Source: Prevotella sp. UBA5379
GTDB taxonomy: Bacteria > Bacteroidota > Bacteroidia > Bacteroidales > Bacteroidaceae
NCBI GenBank assembly: GCA_002409785.1
Contig: DHOX01000080.1
Location: 1 to 35,700, forward strand
Length of the DNA stretch: 35,700 bases
Reading direction: 5' to 3'
The notes beneath the pieces were generated by a model, which was given only the letters and a program-made list of their open reading frames with translations, did not search any database and was not told the DNA's origin. The translations under genes and the position numbers were made by a program. Positions 17,531 through 26,047 of the stretch are shown here, piece after piece. Position 1 is the stretch's first letter. Every line of letters starts with the position of its first letter.

Positions 17531-19372
17531 TTACACCTGTTGCATATCGTGGAGCCGTTTGTAGTAGCCGTTCTTTCTGATCAATTCATCATGTGTACCC
17601 CGCTCTACAATAACCCCTTCATGCAATACACAAATTTCATCAGCATCTTTAATGGTAGAGAGTCTATGAGCGACTGCGATGGTCGTACGTGTTTTCATCA
17701 ATTTCTCCAAAGCATCCTGAACCAGTCGTTCACTTTCTGTATCCAGTGCAGATGTTGCCTCATCCAGGATCAATATAGGCGGATTTTTAAGAATCGCCCT
17801 GGCAATACTGACACGTTGACGCTGTCCTCCGGAAAGCCTCGAGCCACGATCTCCAATCTTCGTATCAAATCCATCTTCTGATTCCATGATAAAATCGTAT
17901 GCATTTGCGATCTTTGAAGCCTTTATCACTGCCTCATCCGTTGCTTTTTCAGAACCAAACTTGATATTATTCTTAAAAGTATCATTGAAAAGGATGGCGT
18001 CCTGATTGACATTTCCGATAAAAGAACGAAGATTATGCACTCCCATATCCTTTACGTTCACCCCATCTATCAGCACTTCGCCTTTCTGAACATCGTAATA
18101 GCGTGGTATCAAGTCAACCATCGTCGACTTTCCACTCCCACTCTGCCCGACCAGAGCCACCGTCTTACCTTTAGGAATAATAAGATTGATGTCCTTGAGG
18201 ACATACCTCAGTTCCTGTGATTTCGTATCCGTATAGGCAAAAGAAACATGGCGGAACTCAATCTGGTGCTCAAAGGATGGAAGGATGACCGGATCCTTCT
18301 TCTCCTTAATCTCTATTTCTGCCTTCAGGATCTTATCCACACGTTCCATGGAAGCAAGTCCCTTAGGAATATTATAACTCGCCTTGGAAAAGTCTTTCAG
18401 CGGATTAATGATACTATAGAGAATGACGAGATAATAAATAAAAACAGGTCCACTCAATGTCTGGGAATTTAAGACCAGCATACCACCAAACCAAAGGACG
18501 ATAACGATCATCACCGTACCCAGGAATTCACTCATCGGATGAGCCATCTGCTGACGGATATTAACCTTCATGACATCACTCCGATAGGCAGAATTAATCT
18601 GGTTAAAACGCTTGTTCATGATGCCTTCTGCACAGAAAGCCTTAATGATCCTCAAGCCGCCCAGTGTTTCTTCTACCTGGCTCATTGTATCACTCCAGAG
18701 TCCTTGTGCCTTCATGCTCTGGGCTTTCAATTTCCTGCCTATAAATCCCATAAACCAGCCAAAGATAGGAACGAAGACAATAGTGAAAAGGGTCAGTTGC
18801 CAGGAGACCACAAGCATTGTTGCAAAATAAAACAGGATAAGAATAGGATTCTTAAACAACATGTCAAGGGAAGACATGATTGAGTTCTCTATTTCCTGGA
18901 CATCACCGCTCATGCGGGCAATGATGTCTCCTTTACGCTCCTCACTGAAAAAGCTCAAGGATAAATCCGTAATTTTCTTATACATCTGATTACGAATATC
19001 CCGGACCACACCCGTACGGATAGGGATAATACTGGCCGAAGAAAGAAAATAAGAAGAGGTCTTCAGAAAAGTCATAAAGGCCAGGGCCAGGCCGATGATC
19101 AGTAAAGTAGAAGAAGAGCCAAAATATTTCACCATTTCCTCTACGAGATAGTTCATGTTATTCGTCAGAACCTTTTTGCTGAGCGACCAAGGCATAAGTA
19201 CCGTAGCCCTTACAGCTCCTTCTGTTTTGAAAAGGATCTGAAGTAATGGGATAATGGCAGCAAATGAAAATATATTCAGTACTGCTGAGAGAATGTTAAA
19301 CACAATCGACAATACCAAATATTTCTTGTAGGGAGGTATAAAACGCCTTAGTACTTGCAGGAATTCCTTCAT
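17531..19372 (-). CDS. MsbA-type lipid exporter ABC transporter (fused permease and ATPase)
   Basis: A 613-residue half-transporter: a six-helix type-1 exporter domain in residues ~15-330 and an ATPase domain in ~370-610. Motifs are Walker A GQSGSGKST at 409-417, Q-loop Q457, signature LSGGQRQR at 513-520, Walker B ILILDEATSALD at 533-544, and the H-loop His569. It would act as a homodimer in the inner membrane. Multidrug exporters have the same layout. However, it leads an operon with a lipid A acyltransferase, a GT9 and a core kinase, so flipping lipid A-core is the best inference. Its promoter lies so close that the mRNA is nearly leaderless. Confidence 0.9.
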   Translation of the reverse strand: MKEFLQVLRRFIPPYKKYLVLSIVFNILSAVLNIFSFAAIIPLLQILFKTEGAVRATVLMPWSLSKKVLTNNMNYLVEEMVKYFGSSSTLLIIGLALAFMTFLKTSSYFLSSASIIPIRTGVVRDIRNQMYKKITDLSLSFFSEERKGDIIARMSGDVQEIENSIMSSLDMLFKNPILILFYFATMLVVSWQLTLFTIVFVPIFGWFMGFIGRKLKAQSMKAQGLWSDTMSQVEETLGGLRIIKAFCAEGIMNKRFNQINSAYRSDVMKVNIRQQMAHPMSEFLGTVMIVIVLWFGGMLVLNSQTLSGPVFIYYLVILYSIINPLKDFSKASYNIPKGLASMERVDKILKAEIEIKEKKDPVILPSFEHQIEFRHVSFAYTDTKSQELRYVLKDINLIIPKGKTVALVGQSGSGKSTMVDLIPRYYDVQKGEVLIDGVNVKDMGVHNLRSFIGNVNQDAILFNDTFKNNIKFGSEKATDEAVIKASKIANAYDFIMESEDGFDTKIGDRGSRLSGGQRQRVSIARAILKNPPILILDEATSALDTESERLVQDALEKLMKTRTTIAVAHRLSTIKDADEICVLHEGVIVERGTHDELIRKNGYYKRLHDMQQV

Positions 19373-19379
19373 GATGTTG

Positions 19380-19410
19380 CAAATATAATAGAAAAATATA
19401 AAACTACAAA
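19380..19410 (-). promoter_or_regulatory. Promoter of the lipid A/core operon, nearly leaderless
   Basis: On the minus strand, TTTG (complement of 19407-19410), a 19-bp spacer and TATATTTG (complement of 19380-19387) match the Bacteroidetes consensus exactly. Only 7 bases separate the -7 box from the ATG at 19372, so the expected leader is about 0-5 bases. Confidence 0.75.
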
Positions 19411-19553
19411 ATGATTCTCAGTTTTTATACAACTGCTTTAACTGATGGATACATATAGGACGAAGAAAAATCCTTTTAGGACATTCTCATCTTGAAATTC
19501 GAACAGAGAGATGATCCTTGTCCCACGTATCGGTCTATCCATCAAACTCTAAA

Positions 19554-20912
19554 TCACTTCCCGCTGCTATCCCCGGATTCAGAATACACCCTTCCCAAAA
19601 GGGTGGCAGAAGTTGAATCGGTAATCCTTACCTTCACATAGTCACCGACATGACAATTATCACGGTCAAAAACCACCATCTTATTCTGCTCCGTACGTCC
19701 GCAAAGTTGGCCTCTTGACCTTTTGCTAAAACCTTCCACCAGTACCTCAAAAGTTTTTCCCACGTCCTTTTTATACTGTCGGGCACTGATTTCATTTTGC
19801 AGCTTTATCAGAATCTCCAGCCGGCGGATCTTCTCCTCCTCAGGAACATTATCAGGAAGATGCCTGGCAGCAAAAGTTCCCGGGCGCTCCGAATATTTAA
19901 ACATGAAAGCAGAATCATATTTCACTTCTTCCATCAAACTGAGAGTCTGTTCAAAATCTTCCTCCGTCTCATCATGATAGCCTAAGAACACATCCGTGGT
20001 AAGTCCGCATCCGGGAAGAATTCTCCGGATAGCCTCCACCTTTTCCAGATATTGTTCACGAGTATACTTGCGATTCATCAACTTGAGGATCTTATTACTC
20101 CCACTCTGGACGGGGAAATGAATATGCTTGCAGAGGTTCGGGGTCTCTGCCATAACATGAAGAATGTCCTCACTCATATCTTCAGGATTTGAGGTCGTAA
20201 AGCGGACGCGCATATCGGGCACGGCATGTGCTACTTTCCCCAGTAATTCGGCAAAAGAAGTGTTCCCATCTTCACGCTTACCCGTCGGAGAAAGTCCATA
20301 ACTGTTTACATTCTGGCCTAGCAGGGTCACCTCCTTGAACCCCTTATCACGCAAGTCATGAACTTCATTCAATATACTCTCCACATCACGGCTTCTCTCG
20401 CGTCCTCTCGTATAAGGGACAATACAGTAATGGCAAAAATTATTACAGCCTCTCATGATACTCACGAAACCACTGACACGATTGCTGCCGATACGTAATG
20501 GCATTATATCACGATAAGTCTCCGTAGTTGAAAGTTGGACATTTTCAGCCGAATGTCCCAGTTCACATTGTGCAATCATATCCGGAAGGTCCAGATAACT
20601 ATCCGGGCCACACACCAGATTAGCATAATGATTCCGGATCAAATCATCCTTCACACGCTCAGCCATACAACCCAAAACACCAAGGATCAGGTTCCTGCCC
20701 TTTTTCTGTTCTGCATGCAGGGAATCCAGCCGGTTATAAATCTTATTCTCTGCGTTTTCACGTATACTGCAAGTATTGAGGAAAATTGCATCCGCATCCT
20801 CTTCATGATCACAGATATCATAATCAGCCATCTTCATGATTGAAGCCACCACCTCACTATCGGCCACATTCATCTGACAACCATAAGTTTCTATATACAG
20901 TTTTTTTTCCAT
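19554..20912 (-). CDS. miaB: tRNA-2-methylthio-N6-dimethylallyladenosine synthase MiaB
   Basis: A radical-SAM methylthiotransferase that modifies A37 of tRNAs reading UNN codons, after MiaA has prenylated the base. The 452-residue protein has the three domains of the family. The N-terminal MTTase domain has Cys12 (YGCQMN), Cys48 (NTCSIR) and Cys82 (GCMAE) for the auxiliary iron-sulfur cluster. The radical-SAM core has C156-x3-C160-x2-C163 (RGCNNFCHYC). A C-terminal TRAM domain follows from about residue 385. RimO and MtaB relatives differ in these blocks, and N-A-D-S-E after Cys12 fits MiaB. It has its own promoter; no other tRNA genes are nearby. Confidence 0.96.
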   Translation of the reverse strand: MEKKLYIETYGCQMNVADSEVVASIMKMADYDICDHEEDADAIFLNTCSIRENAENKIYNRLDSLHAEQKKGRNLILGVLGCMAERVKDDLIRNHYANLVCGPDSYLDLPDMIAQCELGHSAENVQLSTTETYRDIMPLRIGSNRVSGFVSIMRGCNNFCHYCIVPYTRGRERSRDVESILNEVHDLRDKGFKEVTLLGQNVNSYGLSPTGKREDGNTSFAELLGKVAHAVPDMRVRFTTSNPEDMSEDILHVMAETPNLCKHIHFPVQSGSNKILKLMNRKYTREQYLEKVEAIRRILPGCGLTTDVFLGYHDETEEDFEQTLSLMEEVKYDSAFMFKYSERPGTFAARHLPDNVPEEEKIRRLEILIKLQNEISARQYKKDVGKTFEVLVEGFSKRSRGQLCGRTEQNKMVVFDRDNCHVGDYVKVRITDSTSATLLGRVYSESGDSSGK

Positions 20913-20960
20913 TATCTATTCCTATTGAATGTACCTACAATCTTATATCCATCAAGTGTA

Positions 20961-20994
20961 CAAAGGTACGAAAAAATATCCGGTTATTGACAAA
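20961..20994 (-). promoter_or_regulatory. Probable miaB promoter
   Basis: TACCTTTG on the minus strand (complement of 20961-20968) is an exact -7 match, and TTTG (complement of 20991-20994) lies 22 bp upstream, slightly more than the usual spacing. The leader to the ATG at 20912 would be about 45 bases. Confidence 0.55.
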
Positions 20995-21025
20995 GTAGTC
21001 CCACAACCATCTGGCTTTACCTTTT

Positions 21026-22003
21026 TCAAGTAGTACGATCCCTTGCGATCATCTGTCTTGTAGCAAAAAACAAGATCAAGAAGAATGTCACTCCAGTCAG
21101 GAATCCAGCTATGGCATCTATCATATAGTGAGCCTGGATATAAACGGTCCCCATACAGAGAAAGACATATACAGGAAACATCCACCAGAAGAACCTCTTG
21201 TTCCGTAAATGGAGGATCAGCAGCATGCAGATGGTACTGATGCCGACATGTGAACTGGGGAAAGCCGCCGTCGGACGTTCTCCCTGTGCACGGGCATCTT
21301 CCACCAGACGATAGAAAAAGCCATTCGGATTACCGGGAGATGGAAGGCAATCGGTATGGGTATTGAAATAATCACCTAAATGAGGAAATATGCCTTTGGC
21401 AATACTGTCTTCCCCAATTACATTATAATAATAAGTTGGACCGGCAACCGGCAAGAAGTCAAAGATGACATAATAGATGAAAAAGGCTGTTATAATAATA
21501 AAACAACAGCGCTCAAATTCACTATAGTCGGTAACATAATAGTAAAAGCAGACAATGGCAATCATGGGATAATACATGAAATAGCCAAAGTGCATCAGTT
21601 CACTCACTACCATCCACGGCAGATGCTTAGCAAAGACCAGTGCGGGCTGAAAACCGAAGATGAGTTGTTCCCAACTGGCAAAGAAGTAATCAAGATTGGG
21701 TAATATACGATTAAGTTCATAAGTGTCCGGATACCATTGTGCCAGAAACAGCATCTGTACGAGAACACGGACCATCTCTGTAAAACGACAAGGTAAAAGG
21801 CGATAGACTACCCACAAGGCAAAGGTCGTTACCACAATACGGATCCGCAGCCAAAGCATGGAATAAGGATTCACCATTTTCGTATAAGCGAACAATACCC
21901 ACAAAAGTGTCAAGACCAGATAGATAAGGGTAGCCCATTCCACCGGAAACAACCCTTTACGAGGATTCTTCTCTAACTTGAACATTTCTTTTATGGTCAT
22001 CAT
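21026..22003 (-). CDS. PAP2-superfamily membrane protein, AUR1/inositolphosphotransferase-like
   Basis: A 325-residue polytopic membrane protein with six or more hydrophobic segments. The PAP2 active-site motifs are present: ERPTAAFPSSHVG at 242-254 (phosphatase motifs 1 and 2, with the His of SSHVG) and H292-x3-D296 in AHYMIDAIAG (motif 3). Unlike small PAP2 lipid phosphatases, it has a long N-terminal part and lumen-facing loops, as in AUR1-type enzymes that move a phospho-headgroup between lipids. It follows an SDR epimerase gene by 56 bp on the same strand. A role in sphingolipid or phospholipid headgroup exchange is inferred; undecaprenyl-pyrophosphate or phosphatidate phosphatase activity is an alternative. 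Confidence 0.82.
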   Translation of the reverse strand: MMTIKEMFKLEKNPRKGLFPVEWATLIYLVLTLLWVLFAYTKMVNPYSMLWLRIRIVVTTFALWVVYRLLPCRFTEMVRVLVQMLFLAQWYPDTYELNRILPNLDYFFASWEQLIFGFQPALVFAKHLPWMVVSELMHFGYFMYYPMIAIVCFYYYVTDYSEFERCCFIIITAFFIYYVIFDFLPVAGPTYYYNVIGEDSIAKGIFPHLGDYFNTHTDCLPSPGNPNGFFYRLVEDARAQGERPTAAFPSSHVGISTICMLLILHLRNKRFFWWMFPVYVFLCMGTVYIQAHYMIDAIAGFLTGVTFFLILFFATRQMIARDRTT

Positions 22004-22034
22004 TACCTTAAAATGCTTTTACCTTAGTCTATTG

Positions 22035-22060
22035 AGAGGAAAGGAAACATCCTTTCCTCT
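22035..22060 (-). terminator. Hairpin between the SDR and PAP2 genes
   Basis: Bases 22035-22044 pair perfectly with 22051-22060 (10 bp, 6-nt loop), overlapping the first base of the SDR stop codon. There is no T-run after it on the minus strand, so it may be an attenuator or mRNA-stabilising hairpin inside a two-gene operon and not a full terminator. Confidence 0.5.
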
Positions 22061-23055
22061 TATAACCACCCGTTCTTCTTATACCACTCAATGGCACGCC
22101 TGGTCCCCTCCCGGAGCTGGACATGCGGTTCGAAGCCCAGTTCCTGGACAGCCGGCCGAATATCACACCGCCAATTACGCTGCTTGAGGATCGGGTACTT
22201 ATCATGATTCAGTGCAGAAAGTTGACCGGTTATCCTTCCCATATATTCTCCGAAGAAAGTGACGATATGCAACAACCACACCGGAGCTGTAATCCGAATC
22301 CACCATTTATTCCCCAGATCTTGATGAATATAATCACTGAAATCACGGGAATTATAAACATTCCCGTCACTGAGGAAATATTTCCTTCCTGTTTTTCCAT
22401 GGTCAAGGGCCAGGAAAACAGCCTGTACGACATCGCTTACATAAATAAACGTAATATCCTGCCGCTTGAATCCAACGGCAAAATCAACGTGCTCTCTGAT
22501 GCTCTTCATCATCAGATAATAATCCTTTTCACGCGGTCCATACACTCCTGTAGGACGCAGGATAACATAAGGAAGGCGATTTCCCAGAGAATCCAGGAAA
22601 CACTCCGCAGCGAGCTTACTTCTGCCATAATTCGTGTTCGGCTGCGGGCTGTCAGTCTCTTCTATTTCCTGATAAGGCTGATGTTCCTTCATTGCGCCGA
22701 AGACACTTAAACTGCTCATATAGACAAATCGTCTGACTGGCATTTTCAAGTTCAGGATAGCCTGAACAAGATGCTTCGTGCCTTCTGTATTCACTCGATA
22801 GAACGTTTCAGCACGCAAAGCTTTTGTTACACCTGCAGCATGCACGACATAATCAAAATCATGCCCGCATAATTCCTTCTCCAGTTTTTCTTCTGAAGAG
22901 AGATCAAGTTCTATAAAATGAATACGTGAATCTTTCAAGTAACACCGGTTAGTAGTCTTTCTGACAGCAGCCCAAACTTCCATATTTCTATTCAAAGCCT
23001 CTTCAACGATAAAACTACCGATAAAACCTGAAGCACCCGTTATCAATATCTTCAT
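22060..23055 (-). CDS. NAD(P)-dependent epimerase/dehydratase, extended SDR
   Basis: The 331-residue protein has the Rossmann glycine motif TGASGFIG at 6-13, an HAAGVTK segment at about 72-78, SSLSVFG at 114-120 with the catalytic serine, and Y143-x3-K147 (NYGRSKLAAE). It ends with a substrate domain including RPTGVYGPREKDYY. It resembles the 3-beta-hydroxysteroid dehydrogenase/dihydroflavonol reductase-like branch more than sugar-nucleotide epimerases. The partner gene encodes a PAP2 membrane protein, so a lipid or lipid-linked substrate is possible. A -7-like box (complement of 23063-23070, TAAATTTG) lies 7 bases before the ATG, but I find no -33 at the right distance. Confidence 0.85.
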   Translation of the reverse strand: MKILITGASGFIGSFIVEEALNRNMEVWAAVRKTTNRCYLKDSRIHFIELDLSSEEKLEKELCGHDFDYVVHAAGVTKALRAETFYRVNTEGTKHLVQAILNLKMPVRRFVYMSSLSVFGAMKEHQPYQEIEETDSPQPNTNYGRSKLAAECFLDSLGNRLPYVILRPTGVYGPREKDYYLMMKSIREHVDFAVGFKRQDITFIYVSDVVQAVFLALDHGKTGRKYFLSDGNVYNSRDFSDYIHQDLGNKWWIRITAPVWLLHIVTFFGEYMGRITGQLSALNHDKYPILKQRNWRCDIRPAVQELGFEPHVQLREGTRRAIEWYKKNGWL

Positions 23056-23129
23056 CTACACACAAATTTAGCGACAAAGATAGTTCAAATTGTTGTGAAA
23101 CACAAATTTAATGTGAAAATATCGTAACA

Positions 23130-23159
23130 AAACAAAGTTATTTGCAAATAATTTTGTTT
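23130..23159. promoter_or_regulatory. 30-bp palindrome between divergent SDR and rnr genes
   Basis: Bases 23130-23144 and 23145-23159 are inverted copies with one mismatch (a possible G-U pair at 23137/23152) and no loop. Each half contains a -7-like box facing outward: TAATTTTG on plus (23149-23156) and TAACTTTG on minus (complement of 23133-23140). No good -33 boxes are at the standard distance. It could be an operator or overlapping divergent promoters. The sequence CACAAATTTA is also repeated at 23061 and 23101. Confidence 0.45.
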
Positions 23160-23281
23160 ATTTGTAATATCAAAAGAAAGGACGATTTGCTTCTTACCCT
23201 CAAAGCATTTATTTCTGAAATGACAAGACATTTGTTTTCATGAACCGAACACTTGTCTCAAAAAATTAAAACACGCTTACT

Positions 23282-25606
23282 ATGGGAAAAAACAAAAAAG
23301 GCGGCAAAAGAATGTCGAAAAAACAAATGGTTGAACTTCTGGAAAATTTTTTCTCCAGTGAGCCGGGCCAGACTTTCACTTTAAAGGAAATATTCCAGGA
23401 CTTAAAACTCAATACTCACCCTCTTAAAATGCTGGCCATTGATACCATGGATAATTTATCCTATGATGACTATCTCACAAAGGTAAATGATTCCAGTTAT
23501 AAACTGAATCAAAATGGTCAGGTACAGGAAGGCACTTTTGTCAGAAAGGCAAATGGTAAAAACTCTTTTATCCCTGATGGTGGTGAGGAACCCGTCTTTG
23601 TCTCTGAGCGCAATTCTCTTTTTGCCATGGGAGGTGACCGGGTAAAAGTTTCTATCATGGCCCGCCGTCCTAACCGGATCAAGGAAGCACAAGTCCTCGA
23701 AATCCTAAAACGGGCTAAAGAGACTTTCGTGGGAAAACTGAAGGTGGGCAAGGACTTGTCTTATCTCGTCACCCCTCAGACCATCTTCACGAATGATATT
23801 ATCATTCCGAAAAGGAAACTCAAAGAGGGCAGGTCAAACGATAAGGCTATCGTTAAGATCACCCAATGGCCGGATGCCAATCATAAAAACCCTATCGGAG
23901 AAGTCCTTGATGTCCTGGGGCCTGCAGGCAATAATAATGTAGAAATGAATTCCATCCTGGCACAATATGGACTACCTTACATCTATCCTAAAGCGGTAGA
24001 ACAGGCAGCAGACAAAATCTCCGGGGATATTCTTCCTCAGGACCTGAAAGAACGGGAAGACTACCGCAACGTCTGGACATGTACCATTGATCCAAAAGAT
24101 GCAAAGGATTTCGACGATGCCTTGTCGTTCCGAAAAATTGAAGACGGACTCTATGAAGTAGGCGTCCATATCGCTGATGTCTCTCATTTCGTCAAGGAGG
24201 GAGATATTATCGACCGGGAGGCTCGGAAACGCTCTACCAGCGTATATCTGGTAGACCGCACCATTCCTATGCTCCCGGAAAGACTCTGCAATTTTCTCTG
24301 CTCATTGCGCCCGGATGAAGAAAAATTTACCTACAGTGCCATCTTTGAACTCGATGATGAAGCAAATATCCGGAAATTTCATATAGCTCATACGCTCATC
24401 AAAAGTAACCGCCGCTACTGCTATGAAGAGGTACAACAGCTACTCGAAGATAACGGCATTATCGATGGCACCGGCCAACCGGCTCCATCAGCCCCTGTAG
24501 GAGGTTATAAGGGACAATATGCCGAACAACTGATCACCCTTGACCGACTCGCCAAGAAACTGCGGGCTAAACGTTTCAGGGAGGGTTCTGTAAAATTCGA
24601 TACGGAAGAACTTCATTTTGACGTTGATGCAACAGGAAAACCGATCCGGTGCTATTACAAGCATTCGAAAGATGCCAATAAACTTGTAGAGGAGTTTATG
24701 CTGCTGGCCAACAGGTCAGTTGCGGAAAGTGTCGGTAAAGTGCCAAGAGGGAAAAAGGCCAAGACTTTCCCTTACCGTATACATGACAATCCTGATCCTA
24801 CAAAATTTGAAACCTTGAAAGACTTCGTGGTAAAGTTCGGTTACCGCATGAAGAGCAGCAGTACAAAGGGAGCTACCGCACGTAGCCTAAACAGATTGAT
24901 GGACGATGTGGAAGATAAGCCGGAAGGAAAACTGATTCAGACCATCGCCCTGAGAGCCATGATGAAAGCTAAATACAGTGTTCATAATATCGGCCACTTC
25001 GGTCTCGGATTTGAATATTATACCCATTTTACCTCACCTATCCGGCGCTATCCGGACGTAATGGTACACCGGCTGCTCACCCGCTATGCCAACGGCGGAC
25101 GCAGTGCCAACGAGAAACATTATGAGGACTTGTGTGAGCACTGCTCGGATATGGAGATCATTGCTCAGAATGCAGAACGGGATTCCATTAAATATAAAAT
25201 GGTCGAGTTCATGGGTGAACACCTGGGAGAAAAATATGATGCCCGGATCAGTGGCATCACCAGCTATGGCATCTATGCCGAAATAAACGAAAACCACTGC
25301 GAAGGTATGGTACCCATGCGTGATCTGGATGATGACTATTATGATTTTGATGAAAAGAACTTCTGCCTGATTGGAAGACACCATCACCATAAATATCAAT
25401 TAGGCGACCCGGTCCGAATACAAGTTGCTCAAGCGAATCTGGAGAAGAAACAACTCGATTTTCTGCTTTTGAATGACCGGACAAGTCCTGATGGAAAAGC
25501 GACAAGAACAGAGAAAACGCAGGCTGACAAGAAATCTGGTAAAAACAGGAAGAAACACAATGATGAAAGGGAAAAGAAAAAGAAGGGGAAACATGTCAGA
25601 AAATGA
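23282..25606 (+). CDS. rnr: Ribonuclease R (RNB-family 3'-5' exoribonuclease)
   Basis: Degrades structured RNA processively from the 3' end, including mRNA and defective rRNA. The 774-residue protein has an N-terminal winged-helix region (about 11-75), cold-shock/OB domains, the RNB catalytic domain from about 260, and an S1 domain near 645-725 (EKYDARISGITSYGIYAEI). The active-site motif IDPKDAKDFDDA holds D270, D276, D278 and D279, all four metal-binding aspartates. The C-terminus is lysine-rich, as in RNase R and not RNase II. The first ten residues are also basic. It is transcribed alone, divergent from the SDR gene, with a leader of up to about 120 bases. Confidence 0.95.
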   Translation: MGKNKKGGKRMSKKQMVELLENFFSSEPGQTFTLKEIFQDLKLNTHPLKMLAIDTMDNLSYDDYLTKVNDSSYKLNQNGQVQEGTFVRKANGKNSFIPDGGEEPVFVSERNSLFAMGGDRVKVSIMARRPNRIKEAQVLEILKRAKETFVGKLKVGKDLSYLVTPQTIFTNDIIIPKRKLKEGRSNDKAIVKITQWPDANHKNPIGEVLDVLGPAGNNNVEMNSILAQYGLPYIYPKAVEQAADKISGDILPQDLKEREDYRNVWTCTIDPKDAKDFDDALSFRKIEDGLYEVGVHIADVSHFVKEGDIIDREARKRSTSVYLVDRTIPMLPERLCNFLCSLRPDEEKFTYSAIFELDDEANIRKFHIAHTLIKSNRRYCYEEVQQLLEDNGIIDGTGQPAPSAPVGGYKGQYAEQLITLDRLAKKLRAKRFREGSVKFDTEELHFDVDATGKPIRCYYKHSKDANKLVEEFMLLANRSVAESVGKVPRGKKAKTFPYRIHDNPDPTKFETLKDFVVKFGYRMKSSSTKGATARSLNRLMDDVEDKPEGKLIQTIALRAMMKAKYSVHNIGHFGLGFEYYTHFTSPIRRYPDVMVHRLLTRYANGGRSANEKHYEDLCEHCSDMEIIAQNAERDSIKYKMVEFMGEHLGEKYDARISGITSYGIYAEINENHCEGMVPMRDLDDDYYDFDEKNFCLIGRHHHHKYQLGDPVRIQVAQANLEKKQLDFLLLNDRTSPDGKATRTEKTQADKKSGKNRKKHNDEREKKKKGKHVRK

Positions 25607-25616
25607 TTTTCGTTTC

Positions 25617-25757
25617 TTATGTTCCCTGGACAGGCTGAACATCTGTCCTTGACCTTTCAAAAAGTTCCTCTACTCCAACTTCAATAGGAGCGCCGGGAAA
25701 CCGGATCACACGCCATGGGAATAATGCGAATCGTATTATTCCCTGGTGCGTGTGCAT
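25617..25757 (-). CDS. Possible 46-codon small ORF convergent with rnr
   Basis: On the minus strand an ATG at 25757 opens 46 codons, with segments such as FALFPWRVIRFPGAPIEVGV and a hydrophilic end (ERSRTDVQPVQGT), stopping 10 bases from the rnr stop. The peptide has no signal peptide or membrane segment, and I do not recognise a family. A second, overlapping 32-codon frame runs from 25779 to 25681. A strong hairpin lies within the first codons. No promoter with a good match was found, so coding status is doubtful. Confidence 0.3.
   Translation of the reverse strand: MHTHQGIIRFALFPWRVIRFPGAPIEVGVEELFERSRTDVQPVQGT
25707..25754. repeat. Long imperfect hairpin downstream of rnr
   Basis: A 12-bp stem (25717-25728 with 25732-25743, one G-U pair, 3-nt loop) is extended by 3 bp and then 6 bp (25707-25712 with 25749-25754) across small bulges. 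No T-run follows on either strand. It could stabilise or process the rnr transcript, or be part of an intergenic repeat. Confidence 0.55.
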
Positions 25758-26047
25758 TGTAAATGATATTCCGGATCATTTGTAAAGTTGGGTTTTAACC
25801 ATCTTATTATGTTCCAGGAATAAGGAAACTCAAATAACATCATTGTTTTTTTTACCGTATCTATTCTGATTTTAAGGCCTTAAAGTCTCTGACCTTGACG
25901 CCTAATTCCGGGCGGAATCCTCATTGAGAAGCAAAATGCACCATATCGGTCACAATTGACTATAGTCGTAAGAACCAGTGACTATGATCTTTCTTATCGT
26001 TAAAAAAACATATTATTTGAACCGATATTCTTCATTTCATTATACAA

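Larger units (their letters stand above)
25607..26047. other. 441-bp gap with hairpins and a small-ORF candidate
   Basis: A 6-bp stem (25628-25633 with 25643-25648) shortly after rnr may end its transcript. A long hairpin lies at 25707-25754. A 7-bp stem pairs 25761-25767 with 25775-25781. Bases 25943-25950 and 26021-26028 form an 8-bp inverted repeat 70 bases apart. Apart from these and the small ORF on the minus strand, I see nothing recognisable; no clear terminator for the DUF3108 operon was found here. Confidence 0.5.

Noticed and set aside
26021..26028. 8-bp inverted repeat with 25943-25950 as an operon terminator
   Set aside because: The arms are 70 bases apart and no T-run follows; too weak to call.
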